DNA of 50,578 bases from JALZAA01 sp035316025 (GCA_035316025.1 DATFXL010000127.1:1-50578); one strand, 5' to 3'. Positions 1 through 7,451 are shown, numbered from the stretch's first letter. Translations and numbers: made by a program. Notes: generated by a model from the letters alone, not told the origin.

Positions 1-360
1 CTCCGAGACCCCGACGCCCTCACATCAGTTACAGCAGTCTGGCGCGCCGGCGTCCAAGTTCAATAACTCGTCGCCGACGACAGTCGCCGTCCATCAACCG
101 ACCATTCGGTGCCTCGGCAACGTGCACAGAACGCGCACACCGAACATCACTCTCTGACCATTGAATCCGCGTACATATCGGCACATCGGGCACCGGTCGA
201 GATGTGATCCACCTGCGGACGGTACGAGGGAGCAGTATTCGTGCGTCGCCGCCGGGACCAGCGCCGCGCTCGAAGAACGATTTGGTGCAGGGATGGTGCA
301 AGAGGAACGTCGCCCACACTGACGGGAGCGGCGCGTGCCGGCTGACCTGCGCTTCCGAAG
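1..360. other. Gene-free stretch beside tRNA-Ala
   Basis: No convincing gene is visible. The open frames here are short, run into the neighbouring tRNA and look like chance translations. The base composition appears less GC-biased than the rest of the window. The stretch lies next to the 3' end of tRNA-Ala, the side where integrative elements insert, but no integrase and no repeat of the tRNA 3' end is visible. Confidence 0.5.
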
Positions 361-434
361 TGGAGGTGATGGGACTTGAACCCACGACTTCTACGTTGCG
401 AACGTAGCGCTCTACCGAACTGAGCTACACCCCC
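361..434 (-). tRNA. tRNA-Ala (anticodon CGC)
   Basis: Read on the minus strand the sequence folds as a full cloverleaf. A 7-bp acceptor stem (GGGGGTG with CACCTCC, one G-T pair) carries discriminator A. The anticodon stem is CTACG/CGTAG with loop TTCGCAA, giving anticodon CGC for GCG alanine codons. The T arm contains GGTTCAAGTCC. No CCA is encoded. Its 5' end is 14 nt after the stop of the translin-family gene, so read-through from that unit is possible. Confidence 0.95.
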
Positions 435-448
435 GGGAGGGATCCAGG

Positions 449-1096
449 TTACCTGGCGGGCTCCGTGGACTCGCCTCCGATGGCGTCCTGCATCCTCGCC
501 ATGACGAGCGCGTTGGTCACGTCGCCACGGGTGCGCTCGAGCACGGCGCGCAGCGCGTCGCTTGCGCGGCGAAGCCCGCCGGTGAGCGCCTCGGGGTAGT
601 CGATCGTCACCAGCAGCGTGTACACGTCGTCCATCACCGACAGGAGGTCCTCGGCCTGCTGGAGCTCTCCCCGGCGCAGGCAGTCGAGCACCTGGCGGCG
701 GAGCTCGCTGGCGGCCTCGGCCATGCCGTTGAGGTACGCGGGCGTCTCCACGCGCAGCTCCTCGGCGCCCGGGATCGGGTGGCCCGACACGAAGGCGAGG
801 GTGAGGTTCGCCTCGGCGAACTCCTTCTTGGCGTCGTGGAGGCTGCCGCCGTAGCGGACGTCGTGGTGGCCGTCGATGGCAGCGTCGGCTTCGGCGAGGA
901 ACGCCGCCGCCTCGGCGATGAGCTCCCGCGCGGTCAGGAACTCGCGCCGGTGGACGGCGCGGATCGCCGAGGCGCAGGCGCGGATGGCACGCCGCGACGC
1001 GTTGTACGTGATCTCCCGGGCGCGGTGCTTCTCGTCGAGGATCGTGCGAGCTTCCTCGCCGGCCGCCACGAGCTCGGCGGACCGGTCGATCGTCAC
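449..1096 (-). CDS. Translin-family protein
   Basis: A 215-residue, almost entirely helical protein resembling the translin/TRAX family, whose eukaryotic members form ring-shaped nucleic-acid-binding and RNase complexes (C3PO). Matching features are the charged N-terminal helix with DEKHRAREI near residues 21-29, a helix around YLNGMAEAASELRRQ near residue 121, DYPEALTGGLRR near residue 157 and ERTRGDVTNAL near residue 177. I chose the GTG at 1096 because the family homology begins there and it clears the end of the upstream glpR-like gene; an earlier start would overlap that gene. The bacterial role is unknown. It sits between the glpR-like gene and tRNA-Ala on the same strand. Confidence 0.75.
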   Translation of the reverse strand: MTIDRSAELVAAGEEARTILDEKHRAREITYNASRRAIRACASAIRAVHRREFLTARELIAEAAAFLAEADAAIDGHHDVRYGGSLHDAKKEFAEANLTLAFVSGHPIPGAEELRVETPAYLNGMAEAASELRRQVLDCLRRGELQQAEDLLSVMDDVYTLLVTIDYPEALTGGLRRASDALRAVLERTRGDVTNALVMARMQDAIGGESTEPAR

Positions 1097-1115
1097 CCTT
1101 CCGCCGCTCGGGGCG

Positions 1116-1685
1116 TCAGCCGGTGGCGGACCGGCGCGGCTTCGAGGCTCCGTACGACGGCGCCAGCTCGGGGCGCGGCGCAACGCGTGCGTGCGCCACC
1201 GCCACCCTCGCTCGGTTGCCCGGCGTCGACGACCAGAACTCGGCGTCGCCCACCCCCAGGGAACTGCGCCGCGTCACGAGGAAGAGGAGAGAGACATAGA
1301 CGCCGAGCAGTACGTCCGCCAAGACGTGCGGGATCCACAGCAGCGGGTTGAGCAGCAGAGCCAGCCCGAACGTCACGACCGCGACGCCCATGAGCACCAA
1401 CAGCACGTTGCGCCGCCGCCGCTGCGCCGCCGCCCTCGTGCGTCGGGATCGGGCCGCGCTCCTCGACCGGGACGCCATCGACGATTGCTGCCCCGCCCGC
1501 AGAGGTCGAGGAGCACCCCGCGGACTCGGGGACCGGGACGAGGGGCCGCGGTCCATCAACGCACCCAGCCGCGACGTGTAGTCACCGACGCCACCACGCC
1601 GACTCTCCGACCGGGAACGCATCACCGGCGGAACGAGGACCGCCGCCCAGAGTACGGCGAGGATCAACAGGACCGGTATGGCCAC
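1116..1685 (-). CDS. glpR: GlpR-like membrane protein (candidate receptor for gephyrin-like Glp)
   Basis: A 189-residue membrane protein. The first transmembrane segment spans about residues 3-20 and ends in VLWAAVLVPP. A basic, Ser/Arg-rich linker follows (about 21-92), then two more hydrophobic segments (about 93-112 and 115-137) and a polar tail. The N-terminal LAVLW-VLVPP signature and the location near moeA and galU match actinobacterial GlpR, the membrane receptor of the MoeA-like protein Glp in corynebacterial cell division. That function is known for the family and inferred here. The GTG start is preceded by GGCGGAGAACTT. The C-terminal half is poorly conserved and the gene is close to the translin gene. 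The identification rests on the N-terminal motif and synteny. Confidence 0.6.
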   Translation of the reverse strand: MAIPVLLILAVLWAAVLVPPVMRSRSESRRGGVGDYTSRLGALMDRGPSSRSPSPRGAPRPLRAGQQSSMASRSRSAARSRRTRAAAQRRRRNVLLVLMGVAVVTFGLALLLNPLLWIPHVLADVLLGVYVSLLFLVTRRSSLGVGDAEFWSSTPGNRARVAVAHARVAPRPELAPSYGASKPRRSATG

Positions 1686-1849
1686 AAGTTCTCCGCCAAC
1701 GCTCGCGTGCCATAGACGCTAACAACCCAAGTTACGCAAAGGGTGGACCTCACCCGAAAACAGCCGCCCGAGACAGCACGATAGGGAATCCCTCCCAGGC
1801 GGAGCAACCCGCGGCGCCACCGGCTCAGGCGGCCGGCTCCCGGGCGACG

Positions 1850-2356
1850 TCAGAGGCCCAGCTCGTCGTCCTCGAAGGTGCGGGGTCGGCGGAAGGTCCC
1901 CGATCGACCACCCGTCTTCTCCCACAGCTGGAGCTCGCCGATCGTCATGCTCCGGTCGATCGACTTGCACATGTCGTAGATCGTGAGCGCGGCCACCGCG
2001 CACGCCGTCATGGCTTCCATCTCGACACCCGTGCGGTCGACCGTGTCGACCTGCGCCTCGACCTCGACGTGGCGATCCTCGATGCGGAAGTTCACGAAAA
2101 CCGACCCGACGAGCAGGGGATGGCACAACGGCAAGAGGTTCGGCGTCTGCTTGGCGGCCTGGATCCCGGCGACCCGCGCGACCGCGAAGACGTCACCCTT
2201 CGTGATCGCGCCGGAGGCGATCTTCGTCGTCGTGTCCGGCTCCATGTACACCCGGCAGCGCGCCACCGCGCGGCGGTGCGTCGCCTCCTTGGACGTGACA
2301 TCGACCATGCGGGCCCGGCCGAGCGGGTCCAGGTGGGTGAACTCCGATGCCGACAA
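1850..2356 (-). CDS. moaC: Cyclic pyranopterin monophosphate synthase MoaC
   Basis: A 168-residue MoaC, which with MoaA converts GTP to cyclic pyranopterin monophosphate, the first molybdenum-cofactor intermediate. Visible signatures are DVTSKEATHRRAVARC near the N-terminus, PLCHPL at about 75-80, GVEMEAMTA at about 110-118 and DMCKSID at about 128-134 with the catalytic Asp and Lys. I chose the TTG start at 2356 because AAAGGAG lies 4-5 nt upstream and the protein then has the usual family length. The gene follows moaA by 83 nt on the same strand. Cytoplasmic, forms hexamers in the family. Confidence 0.95.
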   Translation of the reverse strand: MSASEFTHLDPLGRARMVDVTSKEATHRRAVARCRVYMEPDTTTKIASGAITKGDVFAVARVAGIQAAKQTPNLLPLCHPLLVGSVFVNFRIEDRHVEVEAQVDTVDRTGVEMEAMTACAVAALTIYDMCKSIDRSMTIGELQLWEKTGGRSGTFRRPRTFEDDELGL

Positions 2357-2439
2357 AGCGCTCCTTTGGTGGCCCTCGCGAGCCCAGGCTCCTGCACGGT
2401 CGGCGAAACCGACGTCGCCGCCGGGCGCGAGTGTAAGGG

Positions 2440-3456
2440 CTACCCGCCGATCTGGCTCATGGTGCGGTCCGGGCGCACGAAGTTGACCTGCCCGATGCGG
2501 TGCCCGGCCCACTTCGTCCCCACCGCCCGCTCGATCTCGGCCGCCAGCCGGTCGTCGATCCGATCGCCCTCGTCGTCGACTCCGTCTCGAAGGATCGCAC
2601 GGAGGTCGAACTCGTCCAGCGCGAAGAGACACGTCCGGAACCTGCCCTCGGCCGTCACCCGCACCCGATCGCAGTGATCGCAGAACGGCTCGGTCACGCT
2701 GGGGATCACGCCGACGTCGCCCGCACCGTCCCGGTACCGGTAGCGCGTCGCGGGCTCGGCGTCGCCCGGCGCGACTCCGTCGTCGAGCGGGAACGCGGCG
2801 TCGACGCGATCGAGGATCTCCCGGGCCGGGACGACCCGGTCCATGGACCACGAGCCTTCGGCGTCGAGCGGCATGAACTCGATGAACCGCACCCCGACGC
2901 CCTTGGTGCGCCCGTACGCAGCGAGGTCGACGATCTCGTCGTCGTTCACCCCCCGAATCACCACGCAGTTGACCTTCACCGGGTCGAGACCGGCATCGAG
3001 TGAGGCGTCCACACCGGCGAGGACGCGGTCGAGGTCGGTGCGGCGTGTGAGCGCGGTGAACGTTTCGGCGCGCAGCGAATCGAGCGACACGTTGATCCGG
3101 CGGAGCCCGGCGGCGGCGAGGTCGTGGGCCATCTCGGGGAGCTTCACGCCGTTGCTCGTGAGCGCGAGATCGACCTCGAGGGGGGCGAGCATCGCGATCA
3201 GGCGCGGGAGGTGCGCCCGGAGCGTCGGTTCGCCGCCGGTGATGCGGATCGCCTCGAAGCCGAAGCGCTCGACGCAGACACGGGCGATCCGGGCCTGCTC
3301 CTCGTAGGTGAGGAGCTCGTCTCGAGGGAGCCACTGCATGCCCTCGGCCGGCATGCAGTAGGTGCACCGGAAGTTGCAGCGATCCGTGATCGAGATGCGC
3401 AGGTCCTTGACCCGGCGGTCGAAGGGGTCGATGAGCGGGACCGGCGGGCCTGCCAT
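2440..3456 (-). CDS. moaA: GTP 3',8-cyclase MoaA (radical SAM)
   Basis: A 338-residue radical-SAM enzyme that cyclises GTP for molybdopterin synthesis. The N-terminal SAM cluster is C27-x3-C31-x2-C34 in CNFRCTYC, followed by GGEP at about 74-77. The C-terminal substrate-binding cluster uses C259, C262 and C276. The chain ends in MSQIGG; the terminal Gly-Gly needed for activity is intact. The start ATG sits 6 nt after a TAGCCT -10 box, so the message is probably leaderless. It leads a moaA-moaC pair on the same strand as moeA. Confidence 0.97.
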   Translation of the reverse strand: MAGPPVPLIDPFDRRVKDLRISITDRCNFRCTYCMPAEGMQWLPRDELLTYEEQARIARVCVERFGFEAIRITGGEPTLRAHLPRLIAMLAPLEVDLALTSNGVKLPEMAHDLAAAGLRRINVSLDSLRAETFTALTRRTDLDRVLAGVDASLDAGLDPVKVNCVVIRGVNDDEIVDLAAYGRTKGVGVRFIEFMPLDAEGSWSMDRVVPAREILDRVDAAFPLDDGVAPGDAEPATRYRYRDGAGDVGVIPSVTEPFCDHCDRVRVTAEGRFRTCLFALDEFDLRAILRDGVDDEGDRIDDRLAAEIERAVGTKWAGHRIGQVNFVRPDRTMSQIGG

Positions 3457-3462
3457 GCGCCC

Positions 3463-3468
3463 AGGCTA
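3463..3468 (-). promoter_or_regulatory. -10 box of leaderless moaA transcript
   Basis: TAGCCT on the minus strand with exactly 6 nt to the moaA ATG. No Shine-Dalgarno sequence lies between, as expected for a leaderless message. Confidence 0.6.
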
Positions 3469-3524
3469 GGGCGCCGCGACCGTGATGCGTTCATGCAGCC
3501 CGCTCGGCGGGCGCCCGGGCCGCA

Positions 3525-4742
3525 TCAGTGGTCAGCGGGCCAGTCGAGGCGCATGACCCGGACCTCGCCGCCCTCCGGGACGCCGTCGCCGTCGGCGAGG
3601 AGGGCAAGGCCGTTGGCGAGAGCGGTAGCCGACAGGACGTTGCTGGCCTGGTCGCCCGTCCGGGTGGCCACGTAGCCATCGCCCTCGGCGCGGACGCGCA
3701 CCCGGTCGAGGTGCAGCTTCCCGTCGGGCTTGCGGGGCATCGCCCGCTCGGCCGTGGCGGTCACCTCGGGACGGAATCGGGCGCGGTGGCCGATCATCTT
3801 CAACAGCGCGGGCCGGGCGAAGAGCTCGAAGCTCACCAGCGACGACACCGGGTTGCCGGGCAGCCCGAACACCGGCGTTCCGTCGATCACGCCGAACGCG
3901 AGCGGCTTCGCCGGCTTGATCGCGACCTGGCGTGACTGGAGCCCGCCCAAGCGGTCGAGCGCCGACTTCACGTAGTCGAACTCGCCGACCGACACACCAC
4001 CGCTCGTGATCACCGCGTCGCAGGTGGCGAGCGCGTCCTCGAGCGTGCGCGTGATGATGCTCTCGTCGTCCCGCGCGAGGCCCAGGTTGAGGGCGTCGGC
4101 GCCGGCGGCGGCGACCAGCGCGAGGAGCATCGGCCGGTTCGAGTCGCGGATCTGGCCCGGGCGCAGCCGGCCGCGCTCGACGAGCTCGTCCCCGGTCGAG
4201 AGGACGCCGACGCGCGCACGCGACACCACCTCGACCTCGGCGAACCCGAGGCTGGCGAGCACGCCTACGTGCGCAGGACCGAGGACGGTGCCGGCCGGGA
4301 ACACCGCGTCGCCCGTGGCCAAATCGCCGCCGGCGGCGCGCACGTGGTCGCCCGGCGTTGCCGCGTGCATGACCTGAACGGCGTCGCCGTCCCGCTCGGT
4401 GTACTCGACCATCACCACCGCATCGGCGCCGTCGGGCACCGGCGCGCCCGTCATGATGCGGATCGACTCGCCCGGCTCGACGGCCCGCGTCGGCGCGTGG
4501 CCCGCCGGCAGGTCTCCCGTGACCGCCAGCCGGACCGGAGCGTCGGGGCCGGCGCCGGCGGTGTCGGCGGCGCGCACTGCGTACCCGTCCATCGCCGTGT
4601 TCGCGAACGGCGGGACCGCCTCGCCGGCGACGACGTCCTCGGCGGTGACCAGGCCCACCGCGTCGGCCGGTGACAGCGTCGCCGCGCCGAGCGGCGCGAC
4701 CGCGCCGAGAACCTCGCGCTGGACGTCGGCGAGGGGGATCAC
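3525..4742 (-). CDS. moeA: MoeA-family molybdopterin molybdotransferase / gephyrin-like Glp
   Basis: A 405-residue MoeA/gephyrin E-domain protein. It carries PPFANTAMDGYAVR near residue 44, GVLSTGDELV with the following DSNRP segment, SGGVSVGEFDYVKSAL and GLPGNPVSS. MoeA inserts molybdate into adenylylated molybdopterin. In actinobacteria the paralogue next to galU, called Glp, acts in cell division with GlpR. Here it lies between galU and moaA-moaC with a glpR-like gene further down, so either or both roles are possible and sequence alone does not decide. It starts 7 nt after the galU stop, so the two are probably co-transcribed. Confidence 0.93.
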   Translation of the reverse strand: MIPLADVQREVLGAVAPLGAATLSPADAVGLVTAEDVVAGEAVPPFANTAMDGYAVRAADTAGAGPDAPVRLAVTGDLPAGHAPTRAVEPGESIRIMTGAPVPDGADAVVMVEYTERDGDAVQVMHAATPGDHVRAAGGDLATGDAVFPAGTVLGPAHVGVLASLGFAEVEVVSRARVGVLSTGDELVERGRLRPGQIRDSNRPMLLALVAAAGADALNLGLARDDESIITRTLEDALATCDAVITSGGVSVGEFDYVKSALDRLGGLQSRQVAIKPAKPLAFGVIDGTPVFGLPGNPVSSLVSFELFARPALLKMIGHRARFRPEVTATAERAMPRKPDGKLHLDRVRVRAEGDGYVATRTGDQASNVLSATALANGLALLADGDGVPEGGEVRVMRLDWPADH

Positions 4743-4749
4743 GCCACCG

Positions 4750-5634
4750 TCAGCCCAGGGCGCGCTTGCGTACGACCTCGAGGAGCATCGCCTCGACGTC
4801 CGCAGCCAGGTCGGGGCGATCGAGCGCGAGCTCGAGGTTCGCGCGTAGGAAGTCGACCTTCATGCCGGCGTCGTACCGGCCATGCACGAAGCGCCGGCCC
4901 ACGACCGTCTCCTCGCCGACCAGCACGCCGATGGCGTCCGTGAGCTGCAGCTCGCCGCCGGCGCCGGGCTCGATGCGATCGAGCGCGTCGAAGATGGTCG
5001 GGCGCAACACGTAGCGCCCGATGACGGCGAGGTTCGAGGGCGCCTCCGCCGGCTTCGGCTTCTCGATCACCGACCGCAGGCGGAACACGTCCGGCTCGAT
5101 CGGTTCCACCTCGGCCGACCCGTACGCGCTGATCTCGTCCGGCTGCACCTCGAGGAGCGCGATCACGGACGCCCGCTCGCGATCGTGGATCTCGATCATG
5201 CTGCGCAGCAGGGCGGCGTCGTCGACCATGACATCGTCACCGAGCAAGACCGCGAACGACTCGTTCCCGACATGCGAACGCGCCATCGCCACCGCGTGCC
5301 CGAGCCCCAGCGGCTCGTGCTGGCGAATGAAGTGGATGTCGGCGAGATCCGCCAGGGCCTGAACCTGCTTCAGCAGGTCGTGCTTGCCCTTCGCCTCGAG
5401 GACCGCCTCCAGCTCCGGATCGCGATCGAAGTGGTCCTCGATCGGCCCCTTCCCGCGCCCGTTCACGACGAGGATGTCGCGGATCCCGGCGCGAACGGCC
5501 TCTTCCACGACGTACTCGATCGTCGGACGGTCGACGATGGGGAGCATCTCCTTCGGGATGCTCTTGCTCGCGGGCAGGAAACGCGTGCCCAACCCGGCGG
5601 CGGGGATCACGGCCTTGCGCACCGTGGTCATCAC
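4750..5634 (-). CDS. galU: UTP-glucose-1-phosphate uridylyltransferase
   Basis: A 294-residue nucleotidyltransferase that makes UDP-glucose from UTP and glucose-1-phosphate. The nucleotide-binding segment AAGLGTRFLPASKSIPKEM occupies about residues 12-30, followed by DRPTIEYVVEEA and the central LLGDDVMVD motif that holds the catalytic Asp. Length and motifs are complete. The start is GTG or the adjacent ATG; the GTG overlaps the plsY stop by 4 nt, suggesting translational coupling. UDP-glucose feeds cell-envelope glycans and the glucosyl donors used by trehalose and glucosylglycerate enzymes such as those at 42-48 kb. Confidence 0.96.
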   Translation of the reverse strand: MMTTVRKAVIPAAGLGTRFLPASKSIPKEMLPIVDRPTIEYVVEEAVRAGIRDILVVNGRGKGPIEDHFDRDPELEAVLEAKGKHDLLKQVQALADLADIHFIRQHEPLGLGHAVAMARSHVGNESFAVLLGDDVMVDDAALLRSMIEIHDRERASVIALLEVQPDEISAYGSAEVEPIEPDVFRLRSVIEKPKPAEAPSNLAVIGRYVLRPTIFDALDRIEPGAGGELQLTDAIGVLVGEETVVGRRFVHGRYDAGMKVDFLRANLELALDRPDLAADVEAMLLEVVRKRALG

Positions 5635-6239
5635 TCCGAGACGCTACCGCCCGGTGGCTCACGACCGAGCCCGTGCTCCTCGCCGCGCACGAGACGGCGC
5701 AGGTTCGGTACATGACGGGCGAGGACCACGAGCGCCAGGCCGGACGTGATGACGATGTCGCCCCACGAGTTGCCGGTCACCGCGACGAGCACCGGGAACG
5801 CGATCGTCCCGACGATCGACGCGACGGACGCCTTCCCGAGGCCGCGCGCGATCGCGAACCAGAGCAGCGCAAGGCCGAGCGCGATCCACGGGAAGATGAC
5901 GGCGAGCACACCCGCCGCTGTCGCCACCCCTCGACCGCCGCGGAACCGGAACGTGATCGGGAACACGTGGCCGACGACGGCGGCGAAGCCGAGGAGGTAG
6001 GCCCCGCGGTGACCGTCGAGGACGAGCCCGACCGCCGACGGGATCGCGCCCTTGGCGAAGTCGGCGACGAACACGATGAGCCCCGCCTTCCAGCCCGCCA
6101 GCCGGTAGACGTTCGAGGCCCCCGGGTTCCGGGACCCCTCGGCGAGGACGTCGTGCCCCGTGGCCCGGGCCACCAGCGCGGCCGTCGGGAACGAACCGAG
6201 CAGGTAGGCCAGGGGGACGAGAAGCAGAACAACCGGCAC
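5631..6239 (-). CDS. plsY: Acyl-phosphate:glycerol-3-phosphate acyltransferase PlsY
   Basis: A 202-residue polytopic membrane protein. It transfers an acyl group from acyl phosphate to glycerol-3-phosphate to start phospholipid synthesis. The three PlsY motifs are present: LLGSFPTA near residue 14, SRNPGASNVYRL near residue 36 and FRGGRGVATAAG near residue 98, with GHVFP just before. Several hydrophobic segments fill the rest. The GTG start lies about 6 nt after a weak -10 on the minus strand (AATCCT, 6251-6246) that overlaps the -10 of the divergent FmdB gene and abuts a CIRCE-like operator. Confidence 0.95.
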   Translation of the reverse strand: MPVVLLLVPLAYLLGSFPTAALVARATGHDVLAEGSRNPGASNVYRLAGWKAGLIVFVADFAKGAIPSAVGLVLDGHRGAYLLGFAAVVGHVFPITFRFRGGRGVATAAGVLAVIFPWIALGLALLWFAIARGLGKASVASIVGTIAFPVLVAVTGNSWGDIVITSGLALVVLARHVPNLRRLVRGEEHGLGREPPGGSVSE

Positions 6240-6244
6240 TCCGG

Positions 6245-6250
6245 TAGGAT
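6245..6250 (+). promoter_or_regulatory. -10 box for the FmdB/Ruc-like gene, shared with plsY
   Basis: TAGGAT reads as a -10 on the plus strand. The complementary bases 6251-6246 read AATCCT, placed 6 nt before the plsY start on the other strand. The plus-strand transcript would begin around 6257, inside the CIRCE-like element. Confidence 0.5.
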
Positions 6251-6276
6251 TAGCAGTCGGATACCGAGAGTGCCAA
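6250..6276 (+). promoter_or_regulatory. CIRCE-like HrcA operator
   Basis: TTAGCAGTC, nine bases, then GAGTGCCAA. This matches 16 of 18 positions of the CIRCE consensus (TTAGCACTC-N9-GAGTGCTAA), with one mismatch per arm and the exact spacing. It overlaps the predicted start of transcription of the FmdB/Ruc-like gene. A perfect CIRCE precedes groEL at 38763, so both genes probably belong to one HrcA heat-shock regulon. The hrcA gene is not in the window. Confidence 0.78.
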
Positions 6277-6312
6277 CGGCGCCCGCCGGGGCACGGAGAC
6301 GAGGACCCGGCG

Positions 6313-6666
6313 ATGCCGACCTACCAGTACCGGTGCTCGAAGTGCGGCGAGCAGTTCGAGCTCTGGCAGTCGATCCACGACGACGCCCTCGAGCGCCATC
6401 CCGGCTGCGGGGGGTCGATCACGAAGGTGATGGCTCCGGCGGGGATCGTCCTCAAGGGCTCGGGCTTCTACCGGACCGATAGCCGGGCGGCCCGACCCAA
6501 GAGCGGGTCCCGCGACAAGGAGCCGGCCAAGGACGGCGCCGGCAGCGGCAACGGCTCGGACTCCGAGACGAAGTCCACGGAGTCGACGGGCGACAAGGCG
6601 AAGGACACCAAGGGCACGAAGTCCAAGGACGCCAAGCCGAGCACGAGCGGCTCCGCCTCGCGCTAG
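6313..6666 (+). CDS. FmdB/Ruc-like zinc-ribbon protein, candidate redox-regulated chaperone
   Basis: A 117-residue protein with an N-terminal FmdB-type zinc ribbon, then GIVLKGSGFYRTDSR around residues 49-63, then a long Lys/Ser/Gly/Thr-rich tail that is probably disordered. The layout matches mycobacterial Ruc (Rv0991c), a redox-switched chaperone controlled by HrcA and located near galU and moeA. The ribbon has C8, C11 and C32, but the position of the usual third cysteine is H29 (H-x2-C), giving a CCHC set that could alter redox switching. A CIRCE-like operator lies just upstream. The start ATG follows a purine-rich GGAGACGAGGAC region. The Ruc role is inferred from family, operator and synteny. 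Confidence 0.85.
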   Translation: MPTYQYRCSKCGEQFELWQSIHDDALERHPGCGGSITKVMAPAGIVLKGSGFYRTDSRAARPKSGSRDKEPAKDGAGSGNGSDSETKSTESTGDKAKDTKGTKSKDAKPSTSGSASR

Positions 6667-6686
6667 CTCCGCACCCTCCCCCGCAC

Positions 6687-6732
6687 TCCCCTTCCATCGC
6701 GCGCGCGGGCGCGCGGTCGCTCGAGAAGGGGA
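6687..6732 (+). promoter_or_regulatory. Hairpin that pairs the ribosome-binding site of the SAF-domain gene
   Basis: TCCCCTTC (6687-6694) is complementary to GAAGGGGA (6725-6732), the likely Shine-Dalgarno sequence 6 nt before the ATG at 6739. Between them CGCGCGC-GCGG-GCGCGCG forms a second perfect hairpin. The nested fold would bury the ribosome-binding site; it could also end transcription of the upstream gene, though no T-run follows. Confidence 0.45.
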
Positions 6733-6738
6733 ATCGCC

Positions 6739-7440
6739 ATGCCTCGCCGTTCACCACGCGCCGTGATCTTCTGGGCCGGCGCCATCCTGGTCGCGATCGC
6801 GACGGCGACGATCGTCGCGACCGACCTCGCCGCGCTCCACCGGCGCGCGCATTCGCTCGGTGCGCCGCGGCCCGTCGCCGTCGCCGCGCGGGATCTCCCT
6901 CTGGGGACGACGATCAGGCGCGGTGACATCACGACGCGTTCGGTCCATCGGTCGCAGCTGCCATCAGGCGCCCTGTCGCCGAAGGTCGCCGAACGACGCG
7001 TGGTCGCCGTGCCCGTCGTGCGGGGTGCGTTCGTCGTCGACGGCAACGTCGCCCCGCGCGGCCGGACCGGCCTCGACGGCGCGATCCCGCCGGGCATGCG
7101 CGCTCTGCGGGTCGTCGCCCGCGACGCGTTGCACCCGCCGGTGGGCAGCTCGGTCGACGTCCTCGCGACGTTCGAGTCGAGCGACGGCGCCGCCGGTGAC
7201 GGAGCGCCGACCGTGGTGGCGGCGCGCGGCGTGCTGGTGCTCGGCACCGACGACGAGCCGGCCGCGGTCGAGGGCGGCGCCCGTGACAGCGGCGAGCCCG
7301 GCGGGCAGCGTGGCGGACTCGGTGTCACGCTCCTCGTCGACGAGGACGACGCGCCCCGGCTCGCGTTCGCGGCCGCCGCCGGGGTCGTGACACTGGCGCT
7401 GGTCCCGCCCGAGGACGCCGCCTTGATGGCCGGCCGGTGA
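6739..7440 (+). CDS. SAF-domain protein, CpaB/RcpC-like
   Basis: A 233-residue protein with an N-terminal signal-anchor helix (about residues 9-28, rich in Ala/Ile/Val). A SAF domain follows at about 44-105, starting with PVAVAARDLPLGTTIRRGDI. The C-terminal domain contains GMRALRV and GSSVDVLATF as in the RcpC/CpaB family. CpaB proteins act in assembly of Flp/Tad pili, but no other pilus gene is nearby, and SAF-domain proteins of unknown role are common beside FmdB in actinobacteria. The ribosome-binding site GAAGGGG sits inside a predicted hairpin. Function beyond a membrane-anchored SAF protein is not supported. Confidence 0.75.
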   Translation: MPRRSPRAVIFWAGAILVAIATATIVATDLAALHRRAHSLGAPRPVAVAARDLPLGTTIRRGDITTRSVHRSQLPSGALSPKVAERRVVAVPVVRGAFVVDGNVAPRGRTGLDGAIPPGMRALRVVARDALHPPVGSSVDVLATFESSDGAAGDGAPTVVAARGVLVLGTDDEPAAVEGGARDSGEPGGQRGGLGVTLLVDEDDAPRLAFAAAAGVVTLALVPPEDAALMAGR

Positions 7441-7451
7441 CCGGCGACCCC

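Noticed and set aside
29..385. 118-residue open frame on the minus strand at the window start
   Set aside because: It overlaps tRNA-Ala, shows no known motif and has no ribosome-binding site.
6739..7440. Flp/Tad pilus operon
   Set aside because: Only the SAF/CpaB-like protein is present; no cpaA, cpaE, cpaF, tadB or pilin gene is nearby.
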